Source of the DNA: Pedobacter schmidteae
GTDB taxonomy: Bacteria > Bacteroidota > Bacteroidia > Sphingobacteriales > Sphingobacteriaceae
DNA length: 64,000 nt
Direction of reading: 5' to 3'
Assembly: GCF_900564155.1 (NCBI RefSeq)
Contig: NZ_LS999839.1
Coordinates: forward strand, 1,237,097-1,301,096
A program made the translations under genes and the position numbers. Shown one piece after another: positions 17,608-26,816 of this stretch. Below the pieces are notes generated by a model, which did no database searches, was not told where the DNA came from, and saw nothing but the letters and a program-made list of their open reading frames with translations. The number at the start of each line of letters is the position of its first letter. Positions within the stretch are counted from its first letter, which is position 1.

Positions 17608-18483
17608 TTACAAAACGTTTAATAATTGTTCTTTAATCTTCTCCAGCTCTTCTTTCATCCCAACAACCAGTTGCTGAATCTGTGCATCATTGGCTTTGGC
17701 TCCCATGGTATTTATTTCTCTGCCTATTTCCTGGGAGATGAAACCCAGCTTTTTGCCATTAGCATCTTTACTTTTTAAAGTATCCATAAAATAATCGCAA
17801 TGACTTTTCAGACGGATTTTTTCTTCAGTAATATCTAATTTGTCAATATAATAGATCAGCTCCTGCTCTAAACGGTTTTGGTCAACGTTAAGCTTGCCTA
17901 CATTTTCTTCCAAAAACTGATTTAACCTGTTTTTGATCTGAGGAATTCTAAGCGGTTCCAAAACTTCAATCTGACCAAAAAAATCAAGAATATTTTTGAT
18001 CCTCAGCTCCAGATCGGCTTTTAAAACAGCACCTTCAGTCTCTCTGAACTGGTTAAAATTAGCCAGCGCAGTATTAAAAGTGTTGTTTAAGATAGTCCAG
18101 TCCTGCTCACTTACTTCGTCATCTACGTAGCTGATTACTTCCGGGAAGTTCAGTACAGCCTGCAAAAGATTATTCGAGTTTGCGCCCAGGGTGACATTAA
18201 TCTCTTCCAGTTGTTTGTAGTATTTACTCAGCAGCGCCGCATTGATGGTGGCACCTTTCAGGGCTTCTTCGCCCCGTTCAATATTTATGGATACACTTAC
18301 CTTACCTCGTTCTATTTCCTTACTGCAAATATTACGTAATAACAATTCCTTGTCCGAAAAGGCTTTAGGTAATTTTAGATTGAGTTCTAAAAACTTGCTG
18401 TTTAAGGATTTTATCTCTACAGCAAATTTTACATTCTGATGATCTGTAGAGGCCAGGCCATATCCTGTCATTGATTTTATCAT
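17608..18483 (-). CDS. yicC: YicC-family protein (stress-induced endoribonuclease family)
   Basis: 291 residues from ATG 18483 (MIKSMTGYGLAS). The frame opens further upstream only through a TTG codon, and MIKSMTGYG is the family's usual N-terminus. The N-terminal YicC domain is followed by the DUF1732 C-terminal region (QEIGREINTMGAKANDAQIQ). E. coli YicC is reported to act in RNA turnover. Operon partner of gmk, an association widespread in bacteria. Confidence 0.92.
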   Translation of the reverse strand: MIKSMTGYGLASTDHQNVKFAVEIKSLNSKFLELNLKLPKAFSDKELLLRNICSKEIERGKVSVSINIERGEEALKGATINAALLSKYYKQLEEINVTLGANSNNLLQAVLNFPEVISYVDDEVSEQDWTILNNTFNTALANFNQFRETEGAVLKADLELRIKNILDFFGQIEVLEPLRIPQIKNRLNQFLEENVGKLNVDQNRLEQELIYYIDKLDITEEKIRLKSHCDYFMDTLKSKDANGKKLGFISQEIGREINTMGAKANDAQIQQLVVGMKEELEKIKEQLLNVL

Positions 18484-18583
18484 GTGCAAAGATATAATTT
18501 ATTGGCTTTCCGCACCCATTTAACTTTTTTTAACTAAGGTAATTGCTAAACAATGGTTAGTTTTACATCGTATTTTACCTGAG

Positions 18584-19294
18584 ATGAAAATAAAACCGCT
18601 AAATATATTGCTGTTTGGGGTACTTTTTTTAAGTGCTATGCCTGCCGTTTATGCGCAGGATTTTTTATTGGGCGGAGTTGTATTTGAAAAAGGAACTTTA
18701 AACCGTGTGGCAGGTGCCGAGGTGATCAATAAACGATCAGGCTTTAGAGTGGCCAGCAACGATCTTGGAATGTTTCAGCTTAAATCTGCCGCAGGTGATA
18801 CGCTTTTGGTCATAAAACGCGATTTTTCAGATGCCGAAGTTGTCGTTACCGGGAGTAAAGATCTGTTGATTTACCTGGAACGGGGTAGGATGTTAAGACA
18901 AGTGGACATTAGCGGGCAGACTAAAAAACAAGAATTGCAGGAACTCAAAAGAGATTATAAAAACAAAGGCTCCTTTTATCAGGGGAAGCCACCCTTCCTG
19001 GCGTTCTTATTTAAGCCATTAACGGCTGTTTATGAGTTGATTGGTAAAACACCGAAAAATGCCCGTAGGTTTGGACGTTATTACGAAACCGAATTGCAGC
19101 AAAGTCAGATTGATGGTTTTTTTAATGAATTCCTGATACAGAACAATACCGATTTGAAAGGTAAAGACCTTGAAAAATTTATGCTCGATTATCGGCCCGA
19201 ATACGAAAAGGCTAAAAACTGGACACAGTACGATGCCATTAAACACATCCGGGATTCGTATAAAAAATATACCGATACTTTAGGAAAACATTAG
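18584..19294 (+). CDS. Exported protein with CarboxypepD_reg-like domain
   Basis: 236 residues. Signal peptide at 1-25 (ILLFGVLFLSAMPAVYAQD). Residues 28-105 resemble the carboxypeptidase-D regulatory (Ig-like, transthyretin) fold that also begins SusC proteins: GGVVFEKGTLNRVAGAEVINKRSGFRVASNDLGMF. The remaining ~130 residues are helical and charged, of unknown function. Probably periplasmic or outer-membrane associated; no beta-barrel is attached. Convergent with rnc, six bases apart, with no visible terminator. Confidence 0.65.
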   Translation: MKIKPLNILLFGVLFLSAMPAVYAQDFLLGGVVFEKGTLNRVAGAEVINKRSGFRVASNDLGMFQLKSAAGDTLLVIKRDFSDAEVVVTGSKDLLIYLERGRMLRQVDISGQTKKQELQELKRDYKNKGSFYQGKPPFLAFLFKPLTAVYELIGKTPKNARRFGRYYETELQQSQIDGFFNEFLIQNNTDLKGKDLEKFMLDYRPEYEKAKNWTQYDAIKHIRDSYKKYTDTLGKH

Positions 19295-19300
19295 CGGATT

Positions 19301-20029
19301 TTAAATAGAAAGGGCTTCGCAGGTTTTTTCAGCAGCCAGTTTTTCGGCATTTTTCTTATTGTAATCGCGGCCTACACCGTAACTTTCGCCATCAATTACA
19401 GCCTGAATGGTAAACAATTTGGCACTTTCACCTTCGTCATTCTGTACCATATCAAAAGTGATGTCTTTTCCATGGCGCTGGCACCATTCAATCAGCTTAC
19501 TTTTAAAATTGGTTTCAGTTTGTTCAAGGGTGTGAATGTCAACATACGGCTTAACAATCCTTTTAAGCAGAAACTCTTTTGTGAAATTGTAGCCTTTGTC
19601 TAGATAGATTGCTCCTATAAGTGCTTCAAAGGCATCACCAAGCATAGAATGATGTTTGGTTTGGACATTTACGGCTTTTTGATCGAAAACGATCAATTGG
19701 TCAAAGCCCATTTTTCGGGCCAGCTGATTTAAGTTCGCGCGGTTTACAATTTTAGAACGCATTTCGGTTAAAAAGCCTTCTTCTTTGTAGGGATAACTTT
19801 TAAAAAGCAATTCTGCAATTACAGAACCCAGTACTGCGTCGCCTAAAAACTCCAGACGTTCGTTGCTGCTTCTACTGCCATTTTTTAAAATCTTTGCCAC
19901 AGACCTGTGCCTGAATGCCATTTTATATAAAATAGCATTTCCAGGCACAAAGCCCAAAATGTTTTTCAACTTTCTTATAAAGACTTTATTGGGTGAAAAA
20001 TAAAGCTTATACAGATCAAATAATGGCAT
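19301..20029 (-). CDS. rnc: Ribonuclease III
   Basis: 242 residues. The catalytic signature NERLEFLGDAVLGSV places E60 and D64; a second acidic site lies in MLGDAFEALIGAIYLD. A double-stranded RNA-binding domain occupies the C-terminus (FKSKLIEWCQRHGKD to NKKNAEKLAAEKTCEAL). It cuts dsRNA in rRNA and mRNA processing. Third gene of acpP-fabF-rnc, a conserved bacterial order. Confidence 0.96.
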   Translation of the reverse strand: MPLFDLYKLYFSPNKVFIRKLKNILGFVPGNAILYKMAFRHRSVAKILKNGSRSSNERLEFLGDAVLGSVIAELLFKSYPYKEEGFLTEMRSKIVNRANLNQLARKMGFDQLIVFDQKAVNVQTKHHSMLGDAFEALIGAIYLDKGYNFTKEFLLKRIVKPYVDIHTLEQTETNFKSKLIEWCQRHGKDITFDMVQNDEGESAKLFTIQAVIDGESYGVGRDYNKKNAEKLAAEKTCEALSI

Positions 20030-20083
20030 TAATTATTAAAAAAATTAAAGGAAGCAACCGAAGTGGCTCCCACATAAAGCGAC

Positions 20084-21337
20084 TTATTCTTCGTACTTTT
20101 TGAAAATCACCGACGCATTATGACCACCAAAACCAAATGTATTGCTCTGAGCAGCACGGATGGTCCGTTTTTGCGCCTTATTAAAAGTGAAATTTAAGTT
20201 TGAATCACATTCAGGATCATCAGTGAAATGGTTAATGGTAGGCGGAACAATGTCGTTTTTCACTGCCAGAATTGCAGCAATCGCTTCAATTGCACCGGCG
20301 GCACCTAATAAGTGTCCAGTCATTGATTTCGTAGAACTGATGTTCAATTTATAAGCATCTTCGCCAAACAGGTCTACAATCGCTCTGCTTTCCGAAATGT
20401 CTCCAAGTGGAGTCGAAGTGCCGTGAACATTGATGTAGTCGATGTCTGCAGTACTTAGTCCGGCGTCATTTAAGGCATTCTGCATCACCATTCTTGCGCC
20501 CAGTCCCTGAGGATGAGGAGCTGTAATGTGATTCGCATCTGCGCTCATACCTCCGCCAACTAATTCAGCATAGATTTTAGCACCACGTTTTTTAGCATGT
20601 TCCAACTCTTCCAGAATAATCGTTCCCGCACCTTCACCAGCAACAAAACCATCACGGTCTTTATCGAAAGGTCTGGAAGCCGTTTTTGGATCGTCATTTC
20701 TGGTAGAAAGGGCATGCATAGCATTAAAACCACCAATACCGGCCTCATTGATAATCGCTTCAGAACCTCCGCTGATGATTACGTCACACATATTCAAACG
20801 AATATAGTTGTACGCATCAATCATCGCATTGGTAGAAGAAGCACAGGCAGATACGGTAGCAAAATTCGGTCCTCTAAGTCCATATTTTATGGAAATATGG
20901 CCGGGAACAATGTCAATAATTACTTTTGGAATAAAAAAAGGATTGATACGTGGAGTACCATCGCCTAAGAAAAAGGCCTTCATCTCATCCTGAAAAGTCT
21001 TAAATCCACCAATGCCCGAACCCCAGATCACGCCAACACGGTTGGTGTCCAGTTGTGAAAAGTCGAAATTACCGTCTTTCACGGCTTCGTCCGTCGAAAC
21101 AATGGCGTATTGAACAAATGGATCTAACTTGCGGGCCTCTTTTCTATCTAAAAAATCTTCAGCATTGAAATTTTTAAGCTCGCATGCAAATTTTGTCTTG
21201 AACTTGGAAGTGTCAAAACTGGTAATAGGGCCGGCACCACTCACCCCATTTATCAAACCATCCCAGAACTCTGGAATGGTATTGCCAATTGGAGTGAGCG
21301 CACCTAACCCTGTAACTACTACTCTTTTTAATTCCAT
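20084..21337 (-). CDS. fabF: 3-oxoacyl-[acyl-carrier-protein] synthase II
   Basis: 417 residues, thiolase fold. Cys-His-His triad: C165 in VSACASSTN, His in HGTSTPLGD, His in KSMTGHLLGAAG. It condenses malonyl-ACP with acyl-ACP in fatty-acid elongation. It follows acpP by 29 bases, and both substrates are carried by that ACP. Confidence 0.97.
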   Translation of the reverse strand: MELKRVVVTGLGALTPIGNTIPEFWDGLINGVSGAGPITSFDTSKFKTKFACELKNFNAEDFLDRKEARKLDPFVQYAIVSTDEAVKDGNFDFSQLDTNRVGVIWGSGIGGFKTFQDEMKAFFLGDGTPRINPFFIPKVIIDIVPGHISIKYGLRGPNFATVSACASSTNAMIDAYNYIRLNMCDVIISGGSEAIINEAGIGGFNAMHALSTRNDDPKTASRPFDKDRDGFVAGEGAGTIILEELEHAKKRGAKIYAELVGGGMSADANHITAPHPQGLGARMVMQNALNDAGLSTADIDYINVHGTSTPLGDISESRAIVDLFGEDAYKLNISSTKSMTGHLLGAAGAIEAIAAILAVKNDIVPPTINHFTDDPECDSNLNFTFNKAQKRTIRAAQSNTFGFGGHNASVIFKKYEE

Positions 21338-21366
21338 TTATACGGATTATACGGAAACCGTATTTT

Positions 21367-21603
21367 TTACTTAACGTTTTTCTCTAAGTAAGCAATTGCT
21401 TGACCAACTGTGCCAATGGTCTCAGCCTGATCATCAGGGATTGCTACATTGAATTCTTTTTCAAACTCCATAATAAGTTCTACTGTATCTAAAGAATCAG
21501 CACCCAAGTCGTTAGTGAAAGAAGCCTCTGGTGTAACTTCGTTTTCATCCACACCTAATTTTTCAACGATAATAGCCTTAACTCTTGAAGCAATATCAGA
21601 CAT
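21367..21603 (-). CDS. acpP: Acyl carrier protein
   Basis: 78 residues, acidic. The phosphopantetheine attachment serine is S37 in [10 protein letters not shown]. It carries acyl chains in fatty-acid synthesis. First gene of the acpP-fabF-rnc operon with a good promoter just upstream. Confidence 0.98.
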   Translation of the reverse strand: MSDIASRVKAIIVEKLGVDENEVTPEASFTNDLGADSLDTVELIMEFEKEFNVAIPDDQAETIGTVGQAIAYLEKNVK

Positions 21604-21636
21604 AATGTTATAATTTAATGGTTAAATAATTCAGTG

Positions 21637-21667
21637 CAAAGAAAAATAAATTCTTACACTTTTCAAA
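21637..21667 (-). promoter_or_regulatory. Promoter of acpP-fabF-rnc
   Basis: Minus strand TTTG (21667-21664), exactly 19 bases, then TTTCTTTG (21644-21637). This matches the Bacteroidota promoter form with one change at the second -7 base (A to T). It sits 34 bases before the acpP start. Confidence 0.65.
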
Positions 21668-21760
21668 TGTTTTTATTTCTGTACCAATTTTAATGTTTTT
21701 ATTTTGAACATCAATGTAAAATTAGTTTTATAATTTCGTATTTCCGTAAAATATTCTGTT

Positions 21761-22180
21761 TTGAACAAAACTTATTTAAAACTTTCATTAGATCTCGACT
21801 TTGTCCTAATTGCCATTACCGCGTCTTTAAAAGATTATATGTTGTGCCATCAAATCAATACCAGGCTAAATTTCGGCTTTGAAAAGGTGGAAGACCATGA
21901 AGTTTATTTCAATATTGACGAAGAGCCCCTTGCCTTTTCTAAATATTATTTTTTTGTTGAACAAGGAGAGATAGAATATTATATTATAAACAACAGAAAT
22001 GCTGAAGGATTCCTTATTCCGGAGATGAATAAAGTCGATTTTTTTATGATTATTCATCAGTATATTGACCGGGAAGACCTCAATTATATCCTTGCCGGGT
22101 TGAATAAACTTCCTGATATTCAGGTTGCTGCACAGATAGATCCGCTCAAGTTAAGGTCGAAAGAAAATTTAGTAATGTAA
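21761..22180 (+). CDS. IPExxxVDY-family protein, TTG start
   Basis: 139 residues. It belongs to the Bacteroidota-restricted IPExxxVDY family of unknown function; here the motif reads IPEMNKVDF at about residues 88-96, so the final Tyr is Phe. Translation very likely starts at TTG 21761: the family N-terminus (MxKTYLKLSLDLDFVLIAIT) begins there, and the next in-frame ATG (21839) would remove the conserved first 26 residues. Divergent from acpP and upstream of pyk. No signal peptide, so cytoplasmic. Confidence 0.8.
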   Translation: MNKTYLKLSLDLDFVLIAITASLKDYMLCHQINTRLNFGFEKVEDHEVYFNIDEEPLAFSKYYFFVEQGEIEYYIINNRNAEGFLIPEMNKVDFFMIIHQYIDREDLNYILAGLNKLPDIQVAAQIDPLKLRSKENLVM

Positions 22181-22188
22181 ATTTTATA

Positions 22189-22217
22189 TTGAAGGTGTAC
22201 AAAATACACTATATTTG
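22189..22217 (+). promoter_or_regulatory. Promoter of pyk
   Basis: TTG at 22189-22191, 18 bases, and a perfect -7 box TATATTTG at 22210-22217. A small dyad, GTGTA-N5-TACAC (22195-22209), lies between the boxes and could be an operator. Predicted 5' untranslated region is about 100 bases. Confidence 0.55.
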
Positions 22218-22321
22218 GATTTACATAACCAAACAGATAACTTTAATAAATCAGACTAGCATCGGTTTTCTGTATCACAAACTCTCGTTTTGTTGGTCTG
22301 TAATAAAATTTAAATAACTCA

Positions 22322-23752
22322 ATGAAACCATTTCATTCTAGAACGAAAATCGTAGCCACTTTAGGCCCCGCCTCAGCAAAACCAGATGTTTTATATAGTA
22401 TGTTCAACGCCGGACTGGACGTTTGTCGTTTGAACTTTTCTCATGGGTCTCAGGCAGATCATCAGGAGGTACTGGATACTATCCGGAGCATCAATGAAAA
22501 ACACAACTATAACGTCGGCATATTGGCTGATTTGCAGGGCCCTAAAATCAGGATCGGTATGGTTAAAGATGGTGGTATTCAGTTGGTTAATGGGGCGAAA
22601 ACAACCATTACTACCCAAGAGTGTGTGGGCAATGAAGAACGCATATACATTACTTACGAGGCTTTCCCGAAAGATGTAAAGGCAGGCGAAATTATCTTGT
22701 TGGATGATGGAAAACTGCAAATGCGGGTTTTAGAAACTAACCTGGTAGATGAGGTAATTTGCGAGGTGGTTCATGGTGGGATTCTGACTTCAAGAAAGGG
22801 TGTAAACCTGCCAAATACTAAAGTTTCCATTCCTTCACTTACAATTGAAGATCGCAAAAACCTTGAATTCGTTCTCGCAAACGATGTAGAATGGATCGGT
22901 CTCTCTTTTGTTCGTAATGCAGAAGACATCATTGAGTTGAAAGATATCATTAAAGAAAGAGGCAAAAGTGCGCGTGTGGTTGCTAAAATCGAAAAACCGG
23001 AGGCTATAGCCAATATCGACGAAATCATAGCGGTTTCGGATGGTATTATGGTTGCCCGTGGAGATCTTGGTGTGGAAATGCCAATGGAAGAAGTGCCTTT
23101 GTTACAAAAAATGATTGTGCAAAAATGCCGTGCGGCTTCCAAACCTGTAATTGTGGCTACCCAGATGCTTGAGAGTATGATCACTACACCGAGACCTACG
23201 CGTGCGGAGGTAAACGATGTGGCCAACTCTGTGTTAGATGGCGCTGATGCCGTAATGCTAAGTGGAGAGACTTCTGTAGGTGAGTTTCCTTTGATCGTAA
23301 TTGAAACCATGCAAAAGATCATCCAGAACATCGAGCAGAATAACTATCCTTTCCACCCGGAGAAATTTTTGAAACCTAAGGCTGATAGTTTTTTAAGCGA
23401 TGCAGTTTGTGATACAGCTTGCTTCTTATCCAAACAAACCAATGCCGCAGGTATCGTTTCCATGACCTTGAGTGGTTATACTGCATTTGAAATCTCCAGT
23501 CACCGACCAAAAGCACATACTTACATCTTTACCAGCAACAGAAGTTTGCTAAATAGTTTGAGTTTGTTATGGGGTGTTCAAGGCTTTTACTACGATAAAT
23601 TCGAAAGTACTGACGAAACCATTCAGGACGTAAATAACCTGCTTAAAGAAAATAAATTGATCAAAAGTGGCGATGTGATCATCAACACGGCGGCAATTCC
23701 AATGGAACGTAAAGGCAAAACAAATATGTTAAAAGTGAGTGTTATTGATTAA
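22322..23752 (+). CDS. pyk: Pyruvate kinase
   Basis: 476 residues. TKIVATLGPAS opens the A domain, the B domain spans about 70-170, active-site blocks are AKIEKPEAI, VARGDLGVEMP and ATQMLESM, and the C-terminal domain begins near 350. It converts phosphoenolpyruvate and ADP to pyruvate and ATP. Monocistronic, with its own promoter and a tRNA-Ser gene just downstream. Confidence 0.97.
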   Translation: MKPFHSRTKIVATLGPASAKPDVLYSMFNAGLDVCRLNFSHGSQADHQEVLDTIRSINEKHNYNVGILADLQGPKIRIGMVKDGGIQLVNGAKTTITTQECVGNEERIYITYEAFPKDVKAGEIILLDDGKLQMRVLETNLVDEVICEVVHGGILTSRKGVNLPNTKVSIPSLTIEDRKNLEFVLANDVEWIGLSFVRNAEDIIELKDIIKERGKSARVVAKIEKPEAIANIDEIIAVSDGIMVARGDLGVEMPMEEVPLLQKMIVQKCRAASKPVIVATQMLESMITTPRPTRAEVNDVANSVLDGADAVMLSGETSVGEFPLIVIETMQKIIQNIEQNNYPFHPEKFLKPKADSFLSDAVCDTACFLSKQTNAAGIVSMTLSGYTAFEISSHRPKAHTYIFTSNRSLLNSLSLLWGVQGFYYDKFESTDETIQDVNNLLKENKLIKSGDVIINTAAIPMERKGKTNMLKVSVID

Positions 23753-23799
23753 TATTCCTTAGCATTCAATTTTTTTTATACTTTTGCAATCCGCAAAAC

Positions 23800-23887
23800 G
23801 GAGAGCTGTCCGAGTGGTCGAAGGAGCACGCCTGGAAAGTGTGTATACCCCAAAAGGGTATCCAGGGTTCGAATCCCTGGCTCTCCG
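23800..23887 (+). tRNA. tRNA-Ser (GGA)
   Basis: 88-base class II tRNA. Acceptor GGAGAGC pairs with GCTCTCC, discriminator G, anticodon loop CTGGAAA with GGA, a long variable arm (TACCCCAAAAGGGTA) and T-arm CAGGG-TTCGAAT-CCCTG. The CCA end is not encoded. A terminator follows at 23914. Confidence 0.96.
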
Positions 23888-23913
23888 CTTAATAAGAACG
23901 AATTTTTAAATTG

Positions 23914-23949
23914 ACAGGTCTGCTTCCTTTGAGCAGACCTGTTTTTTTA
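23914..23949 (+). terminator. Terminator after tRNA-Ser
   Basis: ACAGGTCTGCT (23914-23924) and AGCAGACCTGT (23932-23942) form a perfect 11-bp stem with a 7-base loop, followed by a seven-T run. Confidence 0.9.
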
Positions 23950-24010
23950 TGGGTCCTAGCGTTTTACTCCGTTCTTTCCGTAGTGGTTGGGCAGATACGC
24001 TTTCTAATGG

Positions 24011-24382
24011 TCAGTCTTTAACTTTTATTATCCCTGTTCTGTATAAGTTTAATGCTTGTTGTAAAATTTTTTCAATCTTTTTCATTGGTAAATCCCGGTT
24101 GGGGTTAATTCTAAAAATTTTCATTCGGGAACGGTTACCTTCTTCCAATTCTGGATGGTCAAGATATTTTCCTTCAACCATAAGGATATAAGGTTCCTCC
24201 GTTTTTTTATCAGTCCACAAATAGCAAAACATTTTTTTCTTATAGCAAAAACAGGGCATTCCCCACTTTAGCGTTTCTGTAACGTTTGTATCCTGGTCAA
24301 GAATAATATGTCGCAACGCAAGCAAACAACTCTTGTTGGGTTCTTCCTTGTTCAGATAATAGTGATGAAGTTCCTGAATCAT
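24011..24382 (-). CDS. DUF1801-domain protein
   Basis: 123 residues. The DUF1801/YdhG-like fold is suggested by ETLKWGMPCFCYKKKMFCYLWTDKK (core 'W-x-x-P-x-F' strand region) and by the helical ends. Relatives are described as frataxin-like iron-binding proteins, but that role is not shown for this subgroup. It is cysteine-richer than the second DUF1801 protein at 63395 and only distantly similar. Single gene, cytoplasmic. Confidence 0.7.
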   Translation of the reverse strand: MIQELHHYYLNKEEPNKSCLLALRHIILDQDTNVTETLKWGMPCFCYKKKMFCYLWTDKKTEEPYILMVEGKYLDHPELEEGNRSRMKIFRINPNRDLPMKKIEKILQQALNLYRTGIIKVKD

Positions 24383-24577
24383 TTTGTGATTTATTTTACC
24401 GCAATTAAAAAGTCTATTTCTGCATCCAACAGATTTTGTGCTTTTTCCCCAAATACTTCAAAATCGGTCTAAATTCATTTGAAGTTTTGTTAAATATCAA
24501 CATTGTAAAATATTTATTAAGCTTAAAATCTTTACTTTAAATTGATTTAAATTTACAATCTAACTAATTAGAGAACA

Positions 24578-25795
24578 ATGAAAAAACTAATTTTATTATT
24601 TCTGCTTACCCCTTTTCTTGGAATTGCACAGGATAAAGGAACCCATTTCGAACATGGACTTTCCTGGGCACAAGTAAAGGAAAAAGCTAAAAAAGAAAAC
24701 AAATACCTTTTTGTAGATTGTTTTACTACCTGGTGTGGCCCTTGTAAATACATGACCAGCACTATTTTCCCTCAGGAAAAAGTAGGCGATTTCTTTAACA
24801 AGAACTTTGTAAACGTAAAAGTACAGTTCGATAAAACTAAAGGGGATAGTGAAGAGGTAAAAAGCTGGTATGCCGACGCAGAGTCCATGAGCAAAGAATT
24901 CAAGGTAGTAGCTTATCCGACTTTTTTGATTTTTTCACCACAAGGTGAACTGGTACACAGAATTGTTGGTGGCGGGGATGCGGATGGCTTTATCGCTAAA
25001 GCGCAAAAAGCATTGAACCCGGAAACACAGTATTACACCCTGTTAAAAAAATACGATGCAGGTAAACCGTCTCCTGAGACCTTAAAAGAGCTTGTCTCTG
25101 TTGCAGAAGAAGCTTATGACGAAGACAATGCCTCGAAATTCGCAACAGCTTACCTGGCCACTCAGAAAGATCTTTACACAAAAGCCAACCTGGAGTTTTT
25201 AAGCAAATACACAAAAAACAGCAAAAGTAAAGGCTTCGAATTGATGCTAAAAAATGCAAAAAAGATAGATGCTGTACTCGGAAATGGAAAAGCAAGCGAA
25301 ATTCTGGGCAAGATTATCATGAAGGAAAACATTCATCCCGGCTTACGAAAACCAACTGCAAATATTGATTCGCTGATTGCAGCTGCCAGGGCCAAATACC
25401 CTACTGTCGATATCAGCAAGTCTACCGATCTGCTAAAAATTCAGTTTTACCAGGGTACAAAAAAATGGGATAAATTCCAGCCAGCTGTAATGGCCTACAT
25501 GAAAAAATATGGTACAGAGGTAAATGCCGAAATGCTGAATAATTTTGCCTGGTCGGTTTTTGAAAACTGTAAAGATCAGGATTGTGTTGCATCTGCCATG
25601 GCATGGAGTAAACGAAGTGTAGAAGAAACTCAGGAAAAAGAGCCTGCGTTTTTAGATACTTATGCAAACTTGCTTTATAAAATGGGTAAAAAAGAAGAAG
25701 CAATTGCCATGCAACAGAAAGCGGTAAACCTGGTTCCGGCAAACGAAAAGAATCAATATCAGGCAACCCTCGACAAAATGAAAAAAGGAGAGTAA
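24578..25795 (+). CDS. Exported thioredoxin-domain protein with TPR-like tail
   Basis: 405 residues. Signal peptide at 1-18 (KKLILLFLLTPFLGIAQ). Thioredoxin fold at about 25-150 with the redox pair C53-G-P-C56 (TTWCGPCKYM) and cis-Pro in VVAYPTFLIF. The rest is helical, ending in a tetratricopeptide-like unit (LDTYANLLYKMGKKEEAIAMQQKAVNL). Such proteins act in periplasmic thiol reduction or protein folding. Monocistronic with a strong terminator at 25810. Confidence 0.85.
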   Translation: MKKLILLFLLTPFLGIAQDKGTHFEHGLSWAQVKEKAKKENKYLFVDCFTTWCGPCKYMTSTIFPQEKVGDFFNKNFVNVKVQFDKTKGDSEEVKSWYADAESMSKEFKVVAYPTFLIFSPQGELVHRIVGGGDADGFIAKAQKALNPETQYYTLLKKYDAGKPSPETLKELVSVAEEAYDEDNASKFATAYLATQKDLYTKANLEFLSKYTKNSKSKGFELMLKNAKKIDAVLGNGKASEILGKIIMKENIHPGLRKPTANIDSLIAAARAKYPTVDISKSTDLLKIQFYQGTKKWDKFQPAVMAYMKKYGTEVNAEMLNNFAWSVFENCKDQDCVASAMAWSKRSVEETQEKEPAFLDTYANLLYKMGKKEEAIAMQQKAVNLVPANEKNQYQATLDKMKKGE

Positions 25796-25809
25796 CCTAT
25801 CCACAAAGC

Positions 25810-25854
25810 AAAAAGCGCCTGTATTATTAAATCAATGATACAGGCGCTTTTTTT
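25810..25854 (+). terminator. Terminator after the thioredoxin/TPR gene
   Basis: AAAAGCGCCTGTAT (25811-25824) pairs with ATACAGGCGCTTTT (25838-25851), a 14-bp perfect stem followed by a T-run. Confidence 0.9.
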
Positions 25855-25861
25855 AGGGACG

Positions 25862-26644
25862 TTAGTCTGTCACTTTCCCACGATCGTTGGTCACAAATTT
25901 ATTTACCTCTTTCCCAAACAGTCTGGATTTTATTTTCATCCACAGCGATTTTTTTTTCAAGTCAGTAGGGTTGCAGTAACTGATGGTATCATTTCCCTTT
26001 CTGATGTGAAAGGCTTCCTTACGTTTTAGCTTTTCAAAAACAACAATGCTGTCATAAAATGAAATTCCATTGATATGATTGGTCAGCTCATTTAAGGTTA
26101 GTTTTTCTTGCTTATTAATGTGATCCCTGTATAAAGAATCGATCAGGTTCTTTGAATACTCTATAAAAGTGCCCGGTTTCTTTAGCCCACCATGAAATTC
26201 ATACCAGTAGGAGGTATGGGTATCTTCTACCAGATAAAGCCCGCCTTCTTTTACTTTTAAATACAACATTTCGAAGGACGTTTTTTGTTGTATCATGGTA
26301 TGGCCTCCGTCATCAATCACAATGTCAAGCTCCGGCAGTTGGTTAATGACCTCACTTAAAAATGCTTTATCGCTTTGCGAGCCGATAAATATTTTGGTGC
26401 GCTCATCTTCAAACTGTTTACAATCCGGGTTCACATCAATCGCATACAGGTTAATCTGGTCGCCGAAGTACTTTTTCCAAAGTTCCAGGGAGCCGCCATG
26501 GGCAATCCCAATCTCCAGAATGTTAAGTTGTTGACCTTTGTATTTTGCAAAGTATTTCTCATAAATTTCAAAATAATGGTCCCATTTATGGATAACTCTC
26601 CCCTCGTGCTGATAAAAAAGGTCTCTTAACGTATGATCTTTCAT
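25862..26644 (-). CDS. Class I SAM-dependent methyltransferase (macrocin/sugar O-methyltransferase-like)
   Basis: 260 residues. Motif I ILEIGIAHGGS (42-52), motif II acidic D70 in YAIDVNP, and IVIDDGGHT (109-116), the metal/substrate segment typical of the MycE/ElmMI/cephalosporin-hydroxylase-like group, are clear. These enzymes often methylate sugar hydroxyls in a metal-dependent way. No glycosyltransferase or natural-product gene lies nearby, so the acceptor is unknown. Divergent from the SusCD leader. Confidence 0.75.
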   Translation of the reverse strand: MKDHTLRDLFYQHEGRVIHKWDHYFEIYEKYFAKYKGQQLNILEIGIAHGGSLELWKKYFGDQINLYAIDVNPDCKQFEDERTKIFIGSQSDKAFLSEVINQLPELDIVIDDGGHTMIQQKTSFEMLYLKVKEGGLYLVEDTHTSYWYEFHGGLKKPGTFIEYSKNLIDSLYRDHINKQEKLTLNELTNHINGISFYDSIVVFEKLKRKEAFHIRKGNDTISYCNPTDLKKKSLWMKIKSRLFGKEVNKFVTNDRGKVTD

Positions 26645-26750
26645 GTAATTAATTTTTTAAATGTATTAAAAATCACTTGATTGTCACCGTTTGAGTAATT
26701 GGGATTGAAATATTTTTTTAAAAATAAAAGACTACTAAATCTATAGAATA

Positions 26751-26782
26751 TTTTGGTATTGTAATAAATGATGTTAGATTTG
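26751..26782 (+). promoter_or_regulatory. Promoter of the poly-Cys leader/SusCD/sulfatase operon
   Basis: TTTTG at 26751-26755, exactly 19 bases, then TAGATTTG at 26775-26782: a perfect match to the Bacteroidota consensus. Transcription should start near 26789, about 28 bases before the leader-peptide ATG. Confidence 0.75.
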
Positions 26783-26816
26783 CAGTGTAATCCGTTTATT
26801 AATAGTTTAAAAGCAC

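Noticed and set aside
22771..23331. 186-codon minus-strand ORF opposite pyk
   Set aside because: Antisense shadow of a conserved housekeeping gene, Ser/Thr-rich with no motif.
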